Assembly: GCA_964452735.1 (NCBI GenBank)
Contig: CAYVNA010000010.1
Location: 1-31,863, forward strand
DNA from: UBA2177 sp964452735
Lineage (GTDB): Bacteria > Patescibacteriota > Dojkabacteria > SC72
Length of the DNA: 31,863 bases
Direction of reading: 5' to 3'
Shown here: positions 22,677-30,449 of the stretch, piece after piece
Position numbering within the stretch: position 1 is the first letter of the stretch
How the letters are laid out: each line of letters opens with the position of its first letter
Notes under the pieces: generated by a model
Database searches by the model: none
Told to the model about the DNA's origin: nothing
The model's input: the letters and a program-made list of their open reading frames with translations, nothing else
Translations under genes and position numbers: made by a program

Positions 22677-23687
22677 CTATTTTAATAAGTCTCCGATAGA
22701 CTTCCTTCTATTAATTCTATATATAACCTCTGCAAAATAATCAGATATACTAACTTCCTTAAACCACTTATTCCCTCTCAAAAACTCTCTAGAATGATAT
22801 GTAGCATCCGTACCTATAACTTCCTTTATAACCCTATCAGAATACAACTGTCTAAAATTCTCCACCGCTTTTCCATTGAGCAATGCTAATGTAGCAATAG
22901 CATATATATTCCTTGCTCCAAGATCATGAGCCTTTGTAATTGTCTTTATCAATGTTCCTCCTGTATCAATCATATCGTCAATAATATATACATCCTTACC
23001 CTTAACATCTCCCAATATCTCTACTTCCTCAACACAATTAGGTTTACTATAGTTACGCTTTTTATATGAAAAAGCAATATCAGTACACAAGTTCTGTGCA
23101 AAATAGTTAGCTCGCTTTGCTCCTCCTAGATCTGTTGGCATTATGACAGTCTCTTTAGGATCTTTAATCATTTTCTTAAGTAACGGTCTAAAAACATATC
23201 CTCCTCTCAGATTATCAATCTTCGCTTTCCTGAAAAATCCCTGTATTGCACTATTATGAAGATCAATTGTTATTATATGATGAGCTCCCATGTCACCTTC
23301 CAATTCCCAAGCAACCCTTGCTGCTGTTATACCATCCCTACCATCTTGCTTATCTTGTCTAGCATATGGGAAAGAAGGAATGACTGCTGTTATTCTCTCA
23401 GCATCACATCTCCTACATGCATCTATGGTTGTGTATAGTGCTCTTAGATTTTGATCTACGCTCATACCTTCTGAATGATTCTCAACATCTTGTATTATGC
23501 ATACCTCTCTTCCCCGTATACTCTCTTCTATGACTGTTTTTATCTCTGTATTTGCAAATTCTACTTGAGTAGATTGTATTAGGTGTATATCTTTTGTCGT
23601 TTTCTTCTTTAACTTACTTACAATTTTCTTTGCTAGCTGTTCTCCAGAATGGCATGTGAGGATGGAAAGTGGTGCTCTAGGTATCAT
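22677..23687 (-). CDS. prs: Ribose-phosphate pyrophosphokinase (PRPP synthetase)
   Basis: Prs makes phosphoribosyl pyrophosphate from ribose-5-phosphate and ATP for nucleotide, NAD and amino-acid synthesis. The 336-residue protein has ATP-site and catalytic segments PSFPYARQDKQDGRDGITAA and MGAHHIITIDLHNSAIQGFF, and the PRPP-binding loop DVYIIDDMIDTGGTLIKT. The N-terminal CHSGEQLAKKIVSKL also matches. It is slightly longer than the usual 310-320 residues, with short insertions. The leader on the reverse strand is purine-rich (AAAGAAAGAAAGAT), which may aid ribosome binding without a classical site. In CPR bacteria PRPP often feeds nucleotide salvage; no other nucleotide gene is nearby. Confidence 0.95.
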   Translation of the reverse strand: MIPRAPLSILTCHSGEQLAKKIVSKLKKKTTKDIHLIQSTQVEFANTEIKTVIEESIRGREVCIIQDVENHSEGMSVDQNLRALYTTIDACRRCDAERITAVIPSFPYARQDKQDGRDGITAARVAWELEGDMGAHHIITIDLHNSAIQGFFRKAKIDNLRGGYVFRPLLKKMIKDPKETVIMPTDLGGAKRANYFAQNLCTDIAFSYKKRNYSKPNCVEEVEILGDVKGKDVYIIDDMIDTGGTLIKTITKAHDLGARNIYAIATLALLNGKAVENFRQLYSDRVIKEVIGTDATYHSREFLRGNKWFKEVSISDYFAEVIYRINRRKSIGDLLK

Positions 23688-23762
23688 ATCTTTCTTCTTT
23701 AATTTTATATATTTTCATATTACTCTCTCTTTCTTCTTTGTACAAATATTGTCTGATAGTAA

Positions 23763-23791
23763 TTGACTATGTATTGAGGAATGTATATACT
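23763..23791 (+). promoter_or_regulatory. Sigma-70-type promoter of the sortase-substrate operon
   Basis: TTGACT (23763-23768), a 17-bp spacer and TATACT (23786-23791) make one of the best promoters in the window. The start should be near 23798, giving a leader of about 110 nt. The leader can pair GGTTGCC with GGCAA-AACC and ends in the palindrome described separately. Confidence 0.65.
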
Positions 23792-23866
23792 TTCCTAAGT
23801 TATCAAATACTGTGACCCATTTCCAAACTAGATGGTTGCCTGGGAGATGGTGAGTAAATGGCAAAA

Positions 23867-23906
23867 CCGATTGATAATAATAATTAAATTATTATTATTT
23901 AATCGG
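23867..23906. promoter_or_regulatory. Long palindrome directly before the sortase-substrate start codon
   Basis: CCGATT (23867-23872) pairs with AATCGG (23901-23906). Inside it TAATAATAATT (23875-23885) pairs with AATTATTATTA (23887-23897). The near-perfect inverted repeat ends one base before ATG 23908. It could be an operator for a dimeric repressor, overlapping a possible proximal -10, or an RNA hairpin that occludes the start codon. Confidence 0.6.
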
Positions 23907-23907
23907 G

Positions 23908-24825
23908 ATGAAAGGAAAATATTTACCTTTCTTAATTCTGCCTATATCCCTTTTTTCTTTTTTCTTGGCTAATCCCTTAAGTGTTCAGGGGGTTGTCTTG
24001 CCAGAGGAAGAAGGAGAATGGGTAGATTCTTCTGTATGTACAGCTGCATGTGGTACTACAGAGGGGAAGAAAACACAAACCTTATACATAGAGGCTTGTG
24101 AGAAGACCTGCCCTACAGTTGATTTCAGTGCGAGTAGAGATGTCTTGGTATCAGAAGGATACTATTTAGATTGTCCTGCTGGTTATGTAGAGAATGCAGG
24201 AGATGCTACTCTATGCGAAAAATTTGAAACAAGGTATGCTATTCACGAATGGGTTGCAACAGGACGCCATTCTGGTTACTTTACTTGTGAGCTAGATGAC
24301 TCAAAGTTCAACACAGAAAAGTACTATTGGAATAGTTGGTTTGGTTGGACAAAGAAAGAATGCTCTAGGAGTTTTGTTACTGATACTGTAGCTAAGGAAT
24401 ATGTAGAGCCTGTATATGAGACTCAAACATATGGTCCAATTAGTGTAAAGTACTTGTTTGATAAGGACTCAGAAGTTTGTACAAGGCCTAGTGCGGATAT
24501 GATGATTCATGGTTGTAGAAATGCATGGGCGAAGAGCTTCTACAATGAACAAATGCCTGTAACTAAGGATCTCGTAGATACAGATACATGTGAGTTAGTC
24601 CCAACAGGAACAACAAGAGTTGTAGATTGTGAAGCTGAACTTGTTGCATGTCCTGTCGAAGATGAACCAGAGGTATTAGGTACTACTGATACTACAACTA
24701 CATCAACTGTAGTATTAGCAGAAACGGGAGCATCAAGTAATATATTTGTATACATGGTACAAGGTATATTAATGTTAGCTACATTAGTATCTGGTACAGT
24801 ATTTGTAAAAAAATATATAATCTAG
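23908..24825 (+). CDS. Secreted Cys-rich protein with TSP1-like motif and LAETG sorting signal
   Basis: This 305-residue surface protein is probably anchored by sortase. A signal peptide covers about residues 1-28. A thrombospondin-type-1-like stretch follows (EGEWVDSSVCTAACGTTEG, residues 35-53), with the W-x3-S-x-C-x3-C-G pattern. The central region is rich in aromatic residues and cysteines; 13 Cys lie between 44 and 248, suggesting disulfides. A Thr-rich linker (260-267) leads to LAETG at 270-274, a hydrophobic helix (about 278-300) and the basic end KKYII. This tripartite signal is the standard sortase substrate signature, with LAxTG the form preferred by class E enzymes. The sortase-like gene begins three bases later. 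The start is fixed by the signal peptide. The binding target is unknown; adhesion to another cell is plausible. Confidence 0.82.
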   Translation: MKGKYLPFLILPISLFSFFLANPLSVQGVVLPEEEGEWVDSSVCTAACGTTEGKKTQTLYIEACEKTCPTVDFSASRDVLVSEGYYLDCPAGYVENAGDATLCEKFETRYAIHEWVATGRHSGYFTCELDDSKFNTEKYYWNSWFGWTKKECSRSFVTDTVAKEYVEPVYETQTYGPISVKYLFDKDSEVCTRPSADMMIHGCRNAWAKSFYNEQMPVTKDLVDTDTCELVPTGTTRVVDCEAELVACPVEDEPEVLGTTDTTTTSTVVLAETGASSNIFVYMVQGILMLATLVSGTVFVKKYII

Positions 24826-24828
24826 TTA

Positions 24829-25512
24829 ATGACTAAGGTTCATTACATAATAACAATGGCAGTACTCCTTGTGAGTACTGCTTTGTTTACATCATTTGTA
24901 TTCATTCCAACCATAAGCCCATATGAGGTTGTAAATGTTGAGACTATACAAGAGAATGAAACTTCAGAGGAAAACCCAGAGGAAGAACCCTTACCTACTC
25001 TTCTAGATCTTCTGTCTCTGGAAAAAGATACGACGAAGGTAGTACAAGCAGAAATCCTAAATAGGGATATACCCCAAAACTGGGAAGGGAAAGAAATCTT
25101 TTTTAGATATACATACATAGGAGAATATGATCAGGAAGCTCAATCGAAGTTAGATGATCTATTAATTACAGAATATCGATGGCAGAAACAACTAGATGAG
25201 AAAGGCAATGTAGTTATGGGTGGTATTGTCTTGTATAAGGATGGTACATATCAGCTACATACCCACAATACATTTACCAAAGGTAATAAATATTTCCTTC
25301 TAGGAGATCTTCTAGATAGGTATCATAGTAATGGGAATCTTGTTGATACTGAGATACAGTTTGGTAGTGTAAAGCTTGTATGTATATGGGAGAAGGATAC
25401 TAAAATAATGGTGGATAATGTAGTACCGTATGCAGATTTAATAATCTCAACATGTTTAGAAAGATATGGAGATAGGAGATTGATTAGTGGATGGAATATA
25501 GTATTAGATTAA
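24829..25512 (+). CDS. Sortase family transpeptidase (class E/F-like)
   Basis: Sortases cut a sorting signal and link the protein to the cell wall or to another protein. This 227-residue protein has an N-terminal anchor helix (about 7-28), an acidic linker (41-56) and a C-terminal beta-barrel-like domain. The catalytic pattern is present: LHTHNTFTKGNKYFLLGDLL, with His144/His146 in the place of the sortase His and the usual YF..L.D spacing; ADLIISTCLERYG, with Cys209 in an L-x-T-C-like box; and Arg216/Arg217 a few residues later in GDRRLISGW. Sequence similarity to classical sortases is distant, so class assignment is tentative. It lies directly behind a protein ending in LAETG, which strongly supports the call and implies a dedicated enzyme-substrate pair. 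No ribosome-binding site is seen. Confidence 0.75.
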   Translation: MTKVHYIITMAVLLVSTALFTSFVFIPTISPYEVVNVETIQENETSEENPEEEPLPTLLDLLSLEKDTTKVVQAEILNRDIPQNWEGKEIFFRYTYIGEYDQEAQSKLDDLLITEYRWQKQLDEKGNVVMGGIVLYKDGTYQLHTHNTFTKGNKYFLLGDLLDRYHSNGNLVDTEIQFGSVKLVCIWEKDTKIMVDNVVPYADLIISTCLERYGDRRLISGWNIVLD

Positions 25513-25534
25513 TATATAATCCACATATCTCTGC

Positions 25535-25565
25535 CCATTATAAATTTTAAATATAAATATAATGG
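25535..25565. repeat. Inverted repeat overlapping the start of the frameshifted gene
   Basis: CCATTATA (25535-25542) and TATAATGG (25558-25565) form a perfect 8-bp inverted repeat whose right arm contains ATG 25562. As with the palindrome at 23867, an inverted repeat sits at a start codon, so it could be an operator or a start-occluding hairpin. Confidence 0.45.
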
Positions 25566-26130
25566 ACACATCAGTTGTAGAGATGCCAGTTGTAGAGGTT
25601 CCAGTCGCAGAGAAAAAAGGGACTCTGAATTCGAAGTTTCTTTCCCCCTTTATACTTTAAATTCTATAGAAACTATAGTAGATGAACTCCCCTATCCTAC
25701 AAAAGATACTAAATTTAATGGATTTACATACAGAAAATTTAGATATTATTTTGCTAGATTGGAGCTTGATGGAAGGCTCGAGGAAGAATATGATAGGATC
25801 GTTCCTGATATAACAGTTCTTCAAGAAAGTGAAAGAGGATATACAAGACCATATCTCATGAATCCAGGAGAGAATCCATATCTCCCAGATCAAGACTTGG
25901 AGAGAATAGAAAAAATGACGGGAGAAAGACTTCAGGCTTTCATGTACGAGGACATTCTCTTTTTAAAGCAGATACTAGGACTATTTAAAATCCCTAATTC
26001 CTCATACAAAGAATATCTTTGTAGATCTCTCTTTGGCGAAGAGCAAGAACCACTCTCAAGAGCTACTAAATTAGCAATCTATCAAATTCTAAGAAACTAT
26101 TATATCGCTACATACTCTAAAAATCTGTAG
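25562..26130 (+). CDS. Unknown protein read through a -1 frameshift at an A6 run
   Basis: The product is not recognised. From ATG 25562 the first frame gives MDTSVVEMPVVEVPVAEKK and then stops at 25658-25660. The -1 frame is open from 25513 to 26130 and from about 25620 looks coding (SIETIVDELPYPTKDTKF, then FNGFTYRKFRYYFARLELDG and on to the end), but it has no ATG before 25858 and its first TTG is at 25759. Joining the frames at AAAAAAG (25613-25619) yields one protein of about 189 residues. The N-terminus is encoded by three 15-bp repeats (SVVEM, PVVEV, PVAEK). Explanations are an indel error at the A run, a real or phase-variable frameshift, or programmed slippage. The C-terminal part is helical and charged, with no signal peptide. 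It follows the sortase gene. Confidence 0.6.
25571..25615 (+). repeat. Three tandem 15-bp repeats
   Basis: Units at 25571-25585, 25586-25600 and 25601-25615 share the pattern YCAGTYGYAGAGRNN and encode five-residue repeats. The A6 run overlaps the end of the third unit. Such repeats beside a homopolymer are typical of slippage-prone contingency sequences. Confidence 0.6.
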
Positions 26131-26134
26131 TATT

Positions 26135-26158
26135 TTGACACTTTTCTTAGTATATTAT
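26135..26158 (+). promoter_or_regulatory. Promoter of the mur cluster
   Basis: TTGACA (26135-26140) and overlapping TATATT/TATTAT (26151-26158) lie just before ATG 26163. The spacer is 10-12 bp, shorter than ideal, but the -10 to start distance (4-6 nt) fits the leaderless pattern of this window. Confidence 0.45.
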
Positions 26159-26162
26159 ACAT

Positions 26163-27542
26163 ATGCAAGAATATATGGGTAAGAAAGTTCTCATCTTTGG
26201 TTTAGGACTCAATGATGGAGGATTAGGCATGGCCGAGTACTTCCTAGGAAAGGGTGCCAAGGTAACCATAACAGATGGGAAGACAGAAGAAGAACTTAAA
26301 CCAACTCTACAGAAACTAGGAAAAGATTTAAATAATGTTACCCTACATCTAGGTGGACACTTAGAAGAAGATTTCCTAGAGAACGATATCATTATACGTA
26401 ATCCGGCTATCAAACCTAACAATGAGTACCTCAAGATAGCTAGGGAAAATGGAAAACAGATAGAGATGGAAATGAGCTTTTTCCATAAGAACTCCCCCTG
26501 CCCCATAATCGGTATTACCGGAACAAGGGGGAAATCAACTACGACAACTTTAATACACGAATTTCTCTCTAAGAAGTATGGAAAAAGAATATTCTTAGGA
26601 GGAAACATAGGAAAAAGTGCAGTTAGGGAGTTGGATGTATTGAATAAAGATAATATTGCAGTATTAGAACTATCTAGTTTTCAGTTAGATGCGATGGGAG
26701 AAAATAAGATATCCCCACATATTGCAGTCTTAACAAATATATATACCGACCATCAAGATTGGCACGGAAGTATGGAAGAATACATAAAGGCAAAGAAGAA
26801 TATATTCCTTTATCAAAATGATAATGATTATCTTGTTCTAAATGTTGATAATGGAATAACAGAGGGATTTAGAGATATCTCTAGATCAAAAGTAATAACA
26901 TACTCTACAATAGATAGTAAAGCCAACTACTATATCGATAACGATCATAACGTGTATGAGAATGGGAGGATTCTTCTCAATATCAAGGATTCAAAACTAG
27001 AAGGTAAACACAATGAATACAATATACTTGCAGCTATTGCAACATCTAGAATATATGATATTACTGTTGAAGATATCTCTGATGTCCTTCGAAACTTCAA
27101 TGGTGTTAAAGGTAGGCAGGAGCTCATTAGAGAGTTAAATGGTATTAGGTTCTACAACGATACAACTGCAACATCTGTAGAGGCAATGATTGCAATGTTT
27201 GAAAGATTTGGTGAGAAGAACAAGAGGAAGATGATCATGATTGCTGGAGGTGTAGATAAGGGTTTGGACTATAGTCGAATAACGGGATATGTGAGAGACT
27301 ATCTTAAATCCCTTATACTTCTGGAAGGTACAGCATCGGAGAAGATCTATGAGAGTGTAAATGATTTAGATAATATCTACAAATACTATGACGATTTAGG
27401 TAAAGCAGTAGAGAAAGCATATGAAATAGCCATCCCTGGAGATATGATCATACTCTGCCCTGGTGGTGCTAGCTTTAATATGTTCGCTAATGAGTTTGAT
27501 AGAGGAGATAAGTTTGTAAATTATGTAAATTTACTTAAATAA
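26163..27542 (+). CDS. murD: UDP-N-acetylmuramoylalanine--D-glutamate ligase MurD
   Basis: MurD adds D-glutamate to UDP-MurNAc-L-Ala in the cytoplasm. The 459-residue protein has the N-terminal UDP-binding Rossmann part (VLIFGLGLNDGGLGMAEYF). The ATP loop is GITGTRGKSTTTT (117-129). GGNIG and the MurD-typical LELSSFQLD follow, then TDHQDWHGSMEEYIKAK with the Lys (about 211) that is carbamylated in characterised enzymes. The C-terminal domain has YNDTTATSVEA (the NDSKATN position) and IMIAGGVDKGLDY. First gene of the murD-murC-murE-ddl run; murC follows after three bases. Confidence 0.95.
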   Translation: MQEYMGKKVLIFGLGLNDGGLGMAEYFLGKGAKVTITDGKTEEELKPTLQKLGKDLNNVTLHLGGHLEEDFLENDIIIRNPAIKPNNEYLKIARENGKQIEMEMSFFHKNSPCPIIGITGTRGKSTTTTLIHEFLSKKYGKRIFLGGNIGKSAVRELDVLNKDNIAVLELSSFQLDAMGENKISPHIAVLTNIYTDHQDWHGSMEEYIKAKKNIFLYQNDNDYLVLNVDNGITEGFRDISRSKVITYSTIDSKANYYIDNDHNVYENGRILLNIKDSKLEGKHNEYNILAAIATSRIYDITVEDISDVLRNFNGVKGRQELIRELNGIRFYNDTTATSVEAMIAMFERFGEKNKRKMIMIAGGVDKGLDYSRITGYVRDYLKSLILLEGTASEKIYESVNDLDNIYKYYDDLGKAVEKAYEIAIPGDMIILCPGGASFNMFANEFDRGDKFVNYVNLLK

Positions 27543-27545
27543 AAT

Positions 27546-28862
27546 ATGTTGGATATAAAGAAACTTCGTAAAGTTCACTTCATAGGTATAGTCTCTCCAT
27601 TTGATAGCTTCTGTGCAAATTATCTTCTAGACAATGGCATTGAAGTAACGGCATCTGAAATAAATCAAAACAATCCTGTTGCAAGGGAATGGATAGAAAG
27701 AGGAGTACTTTTTGAGGGAGGTCATAACGCTAAATATATAACGGATGATCTAGATCTAGTAGTCTATCCGAATGGTCCGATACCTGGAAATCCTGAATGT
27801 GAGCAAGCGGAGAAGAAAAACGTCCCAACAATTACTCTTCCTAAACTAGTTGGTTTGATAAGCAAAAATTTTAAAGTCATTGCGATATCTGGTACTCATG
27901 GAAAAACAACAACTAGTGCATTAACTATATGGATAATGTATAAAGCTCTCGGTGTTCTTCCTAACTTCATCATAGGAGACTATATCCTCGGTATCGATAA
28001 GTCTTGGAACTTCAGTAGTGATTCTGAGTACCTCGTATTGGAAGCCTGCGAATACAAAAAACAGTTCCTTGATAGAGCACCCTCTCCATACATCAGTGTC
28101 GTTACAAATATCGAGCTTGATCATACCGACTACTACAAGTCTCAGGAACAATACAATGAGGCTTTTGTAGAATTCCTCTCTAATACTCAGAAGGCAATAG
28201 TAGTGGATAGCACCGGAGAGAATGTAAAAGATGTCTTGAAGAAAGTAGGAGAAAAAGAAATAGTAGATATAAAAGATATTGATCATTGCGAGAATGTAAC
28301 AGCTGGACTCAAAGGTGAATATAATAGGGAAAATGTTCTTCGAGCTTGTGGAGTGGCCAAGGTATTAGGACTAGATATAGATATTGAAGATTTCCCTGGA
28401 GTTGCTTCTAGGTTTGAATTTAAAGGTGATACTCCAAATGGTATGCCTGTGTATCTGGACTATGCCCACAACCCAACAAAGGTTAAAGCATGTTTGAGAG
28501 CAACAAGGGAAAGTTTCCCAGGGAAGAAGGTCCTTTTTGTATGGCAACCACATAGTTTCGAGAGGACATATTCATTCAAGGAAAAATTTGCCCAAAGTAT
28601 TGGGGAAGCAGATATTGTATATATCCCAAACATATATGCACCAACTAGAGAAGAAAGAAGGTATCGGGAATTGATCTCAGAGAGAGAGTTTGTCGATTAT
28701 CTCCAGGAGGAAAATAAAAATATCCAAGTAGATTTCACAGATGGTGTTGAAAATACTTCCAAGTTACTCCTTGATGATATGTATAATGATGAATACGTTT
28801 GTGTTCTAGCGAGTGCTGGTGACTTGCATCAGATAATTCCAATGTTAAGTTTAGATAAGTGA
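27546..28862 (+). CDS. murC: UDP-N-acetylmuramate--L-alanine ligase MurC
   Basis: MurC attaches the first amino acid, L-alanine, to UDP-MurNAc. The 438-residue protein shows the N-terminal KVHFIGIVSPFDSFCANYLL (usually GIGG.GM; here the glycine loop is altered). The ATP loop is ISGTHGKTTTSAL (115-127), with the THGKTTT wording specific to MurC/Mpl. The metal region is YLVLEACEYKKQFL and VVTNIELDHTDYY, and the C-terminal segments are DYAHNPTKVKACL and VLFVWQPHSFERTYSF. Mpl ligases share much of this, but Mpl recycling would be unexpected without an outer membrane. The TGA stop overlaps the GTG start candidate of murE by GTGA. Confidence 0.88.
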   Translation: MLDIKKLRKVHFIGIVSPFDSFCANYLLDNGIEVTASEINQNNPVAREWIERGVLFEGGHNAKYITDDLDLVVYPNGPIPGNPECEQAEKKNVPTITLPKLVGLISKNFKVIAISGTHGKTTTSALTIWIMYKALGVLPNFIIGDYILGIDKSWNFSSDSEYLVLEACEYKKQFLDRAPSPYISVVTNIELDHTDYYKSQEQYNEAFVEFLSNTQKAIVVDSTGENVKDVLKKVGEKEIVDIKDIDHCENVTAGLKGEYNRENVLRACGVAKVLGLDIDIEDFPGVASRFEFKGDTPNGMPVYLDYAHNPTKVKACLRATRESFPGKKVLFVWQPHSFERTYSFKEKFAQSIGEADIVYIPNIYAPTREERRYRELISEREFVDYLQEENKNIQVDFTDGVENTSKLLLDDMYNDEYVCVLASAGDLHQIIPMLSLDK

Positions 28863-30449
28863 AAATGAATTACTCTAACTTGAAGAAAGTTGTAGTATTA
28901 GGCATAGGAGGTAAAGGTGCATACTACATTGTTAAATTTCTTAGGCTTCTAGATATCCAAATAAAGGGATATGACTTGAAGAGTAATGACAGGACAGTTG
29001 AGTTGGAGAGTCTCGGAGTAGATATTGAATATAGGAATCCAGACGAAGGAGAGAAATTTGTCTCTGATATGTATATATACTCGAATGACCTCCCCCGCAA
29101 TCTTCAAGAAAAAGTTAAAGAAGATAACAATGATATACCATCATTGGAGTTAGGTAAGTTCTACCACCAGATAATAACAGACTATGAAGAAGGAAATCTT
29201 TCTGAGAAAGAAGTTAAGGCATTTAAAGAATCGGATATAGCTCCCCTATTCAATATCGATACTACTAAGATGAAGTACATTGCAGTTACTGGAACAGATG
29301 GAAAGACAACAACATGTACGATGATCTACCATCTTTTAAAGGAAGCAGGTTTCAAACCTGCCCTCATAACAACAGTTGCAGCATATATTGGTGATAGGAA
29401 AGTNNNNNNNNNNATTACATACAACGACACCCTCCTCCCAAGAACTATATAGTTTGATACAGGAGATTGAGAAAGAAGGTTGTACGCATTTAATCATAGA
29501 AGCTACATCCCATGGTTTGGAGCAAGGAAGACTTGCTGGTTTGAAGTTTGATACTGTTGGATATACCAACATAACATCGGAACATCTGGACTATCATGGA
29601 GATTGGTATAGCTATTGTAATGCAAAATCCTTGTTGATAAGGAACCATCTTAAGGAAGATGGCAATATTGTTTTAAATAGTGATGATAAATCCTTTGATA
29701 TACTCTCGAAGATCTCTGAGAAATACGCAACATATAGCTTGGCATCGAATGCGGATTTTGAAGGGAAAGAGATATCTGAGAAAGATGACTGTATCTCTTT
29801 CACGCTCTCCCATGATGGAAAAGATTTTTCAGTGAAATTAAATATTCTAGGAAGATACAATGTTAGTAACTCTCTTTGTGCATTGGCAATATGTTCTTTT
29901 GAAGAAATTGAGTTAGTAGATTTAATCAAAGGAATGGAGACCTTTAAAACTGTGGAAGGTAGGATGGAAGTACTTCAAAAAGAACCATATACAGTGATAG
30001 TTGATTATGCTCATACATCGAATGCTGTTGAAAATGCATTGAAATCTGCAAAACTTTTGGTGAAAGAAGGATCTAAACTAATTCATGTTTTTGGTTGTGC
30101 AGGTAGGAGGGATTTCTATAAAAGGCCAGAAATGGGTAAGATATCTAATGAGCTAGCTGATATCTCTATATTAACTGCGGAAGATCCTAGGTTAGAAGAT
30201 CTAAAGGTAATAAATGATGAAATAGAAAAAGGTTGGAGAGATGGAAAAAATAAAGATGCCCTACTCTTGAGGTTTGACTATATGGACAAGGATGTGCAGG
30301 TACGTAGAGATGCAATTATTAAAGCACTAGAGTTAGCATCCGATGGTGATGTTGTTATTATAACAGGAAAGGCACACGAGAATTCTCTCTGTTTTGGCCA
30401 AACAGAATATCCATGGAATGATATAGTTGAAACTAGGAAACTTCTATGA
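28859..30449 (+). CDS. murE: UDP-MurNAc-tripeptide ligase MurE, interrupted by an assembly gap
   Basis: MurE adds the third, cross-linking amino acid. The ATP loop is AVTGTDGKTTTCTM (142-155). After the gap come LHTTTPSSQELYSLI, IIEATSHGLEQGRLAGLKFD and TSEHLDYHGDWYSYCNAKS, and then the C-terminal VDYAHTSNAVENAL. AEDPRLEDL occupies the DNPR position; its Arg is the residue that favours meso-diaminopimelate in known enzymes, so DAP is the tentative substrate. The first 60 residues (VVVLGIGGKGAYYIVKFL) look like a MurC/MurD-type Rossmann start rather than normal MurE domain 1. Ten Ns at 29404-29413 break the frame; the two halves join only if the gap is a multiple of three. GTG 28859 overlaps murC; ATG 28865 is the alternative. 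Confidence 0.88.
29404..29413. other. Assembly gap (10 N) in murE
   Basis: The reading frame shifts across this gap. For one continuous protein the missing length must be divisible by three, for example 9 or 12, so 10 is a placeholder or there is an extra indel. Confidence 0.95.

Noticed and set aside
23798..23866. Known riboswitch in the sortase-operon leader
   Set aside because: I compared the visible motifs with c-di-GMP, fluoride, preQ1, TPP and SAM consensus cores and found no convincing match; it is left as a structured leader only.
23832..23972. 46-codon ORF overlapping the start of the sortase substrate
   Set aside because: It reads through the palindrome as Ile/Leu repeats and ends inside the signal-peptide region. 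It may matter as a uORF but is not supported as a protein gene.
26147..26608. 153-codon minus-strand ORF at the start of murD
   Set aside because: It is antisense to strongly conserved MurD motifs and has no family pattern of its own.
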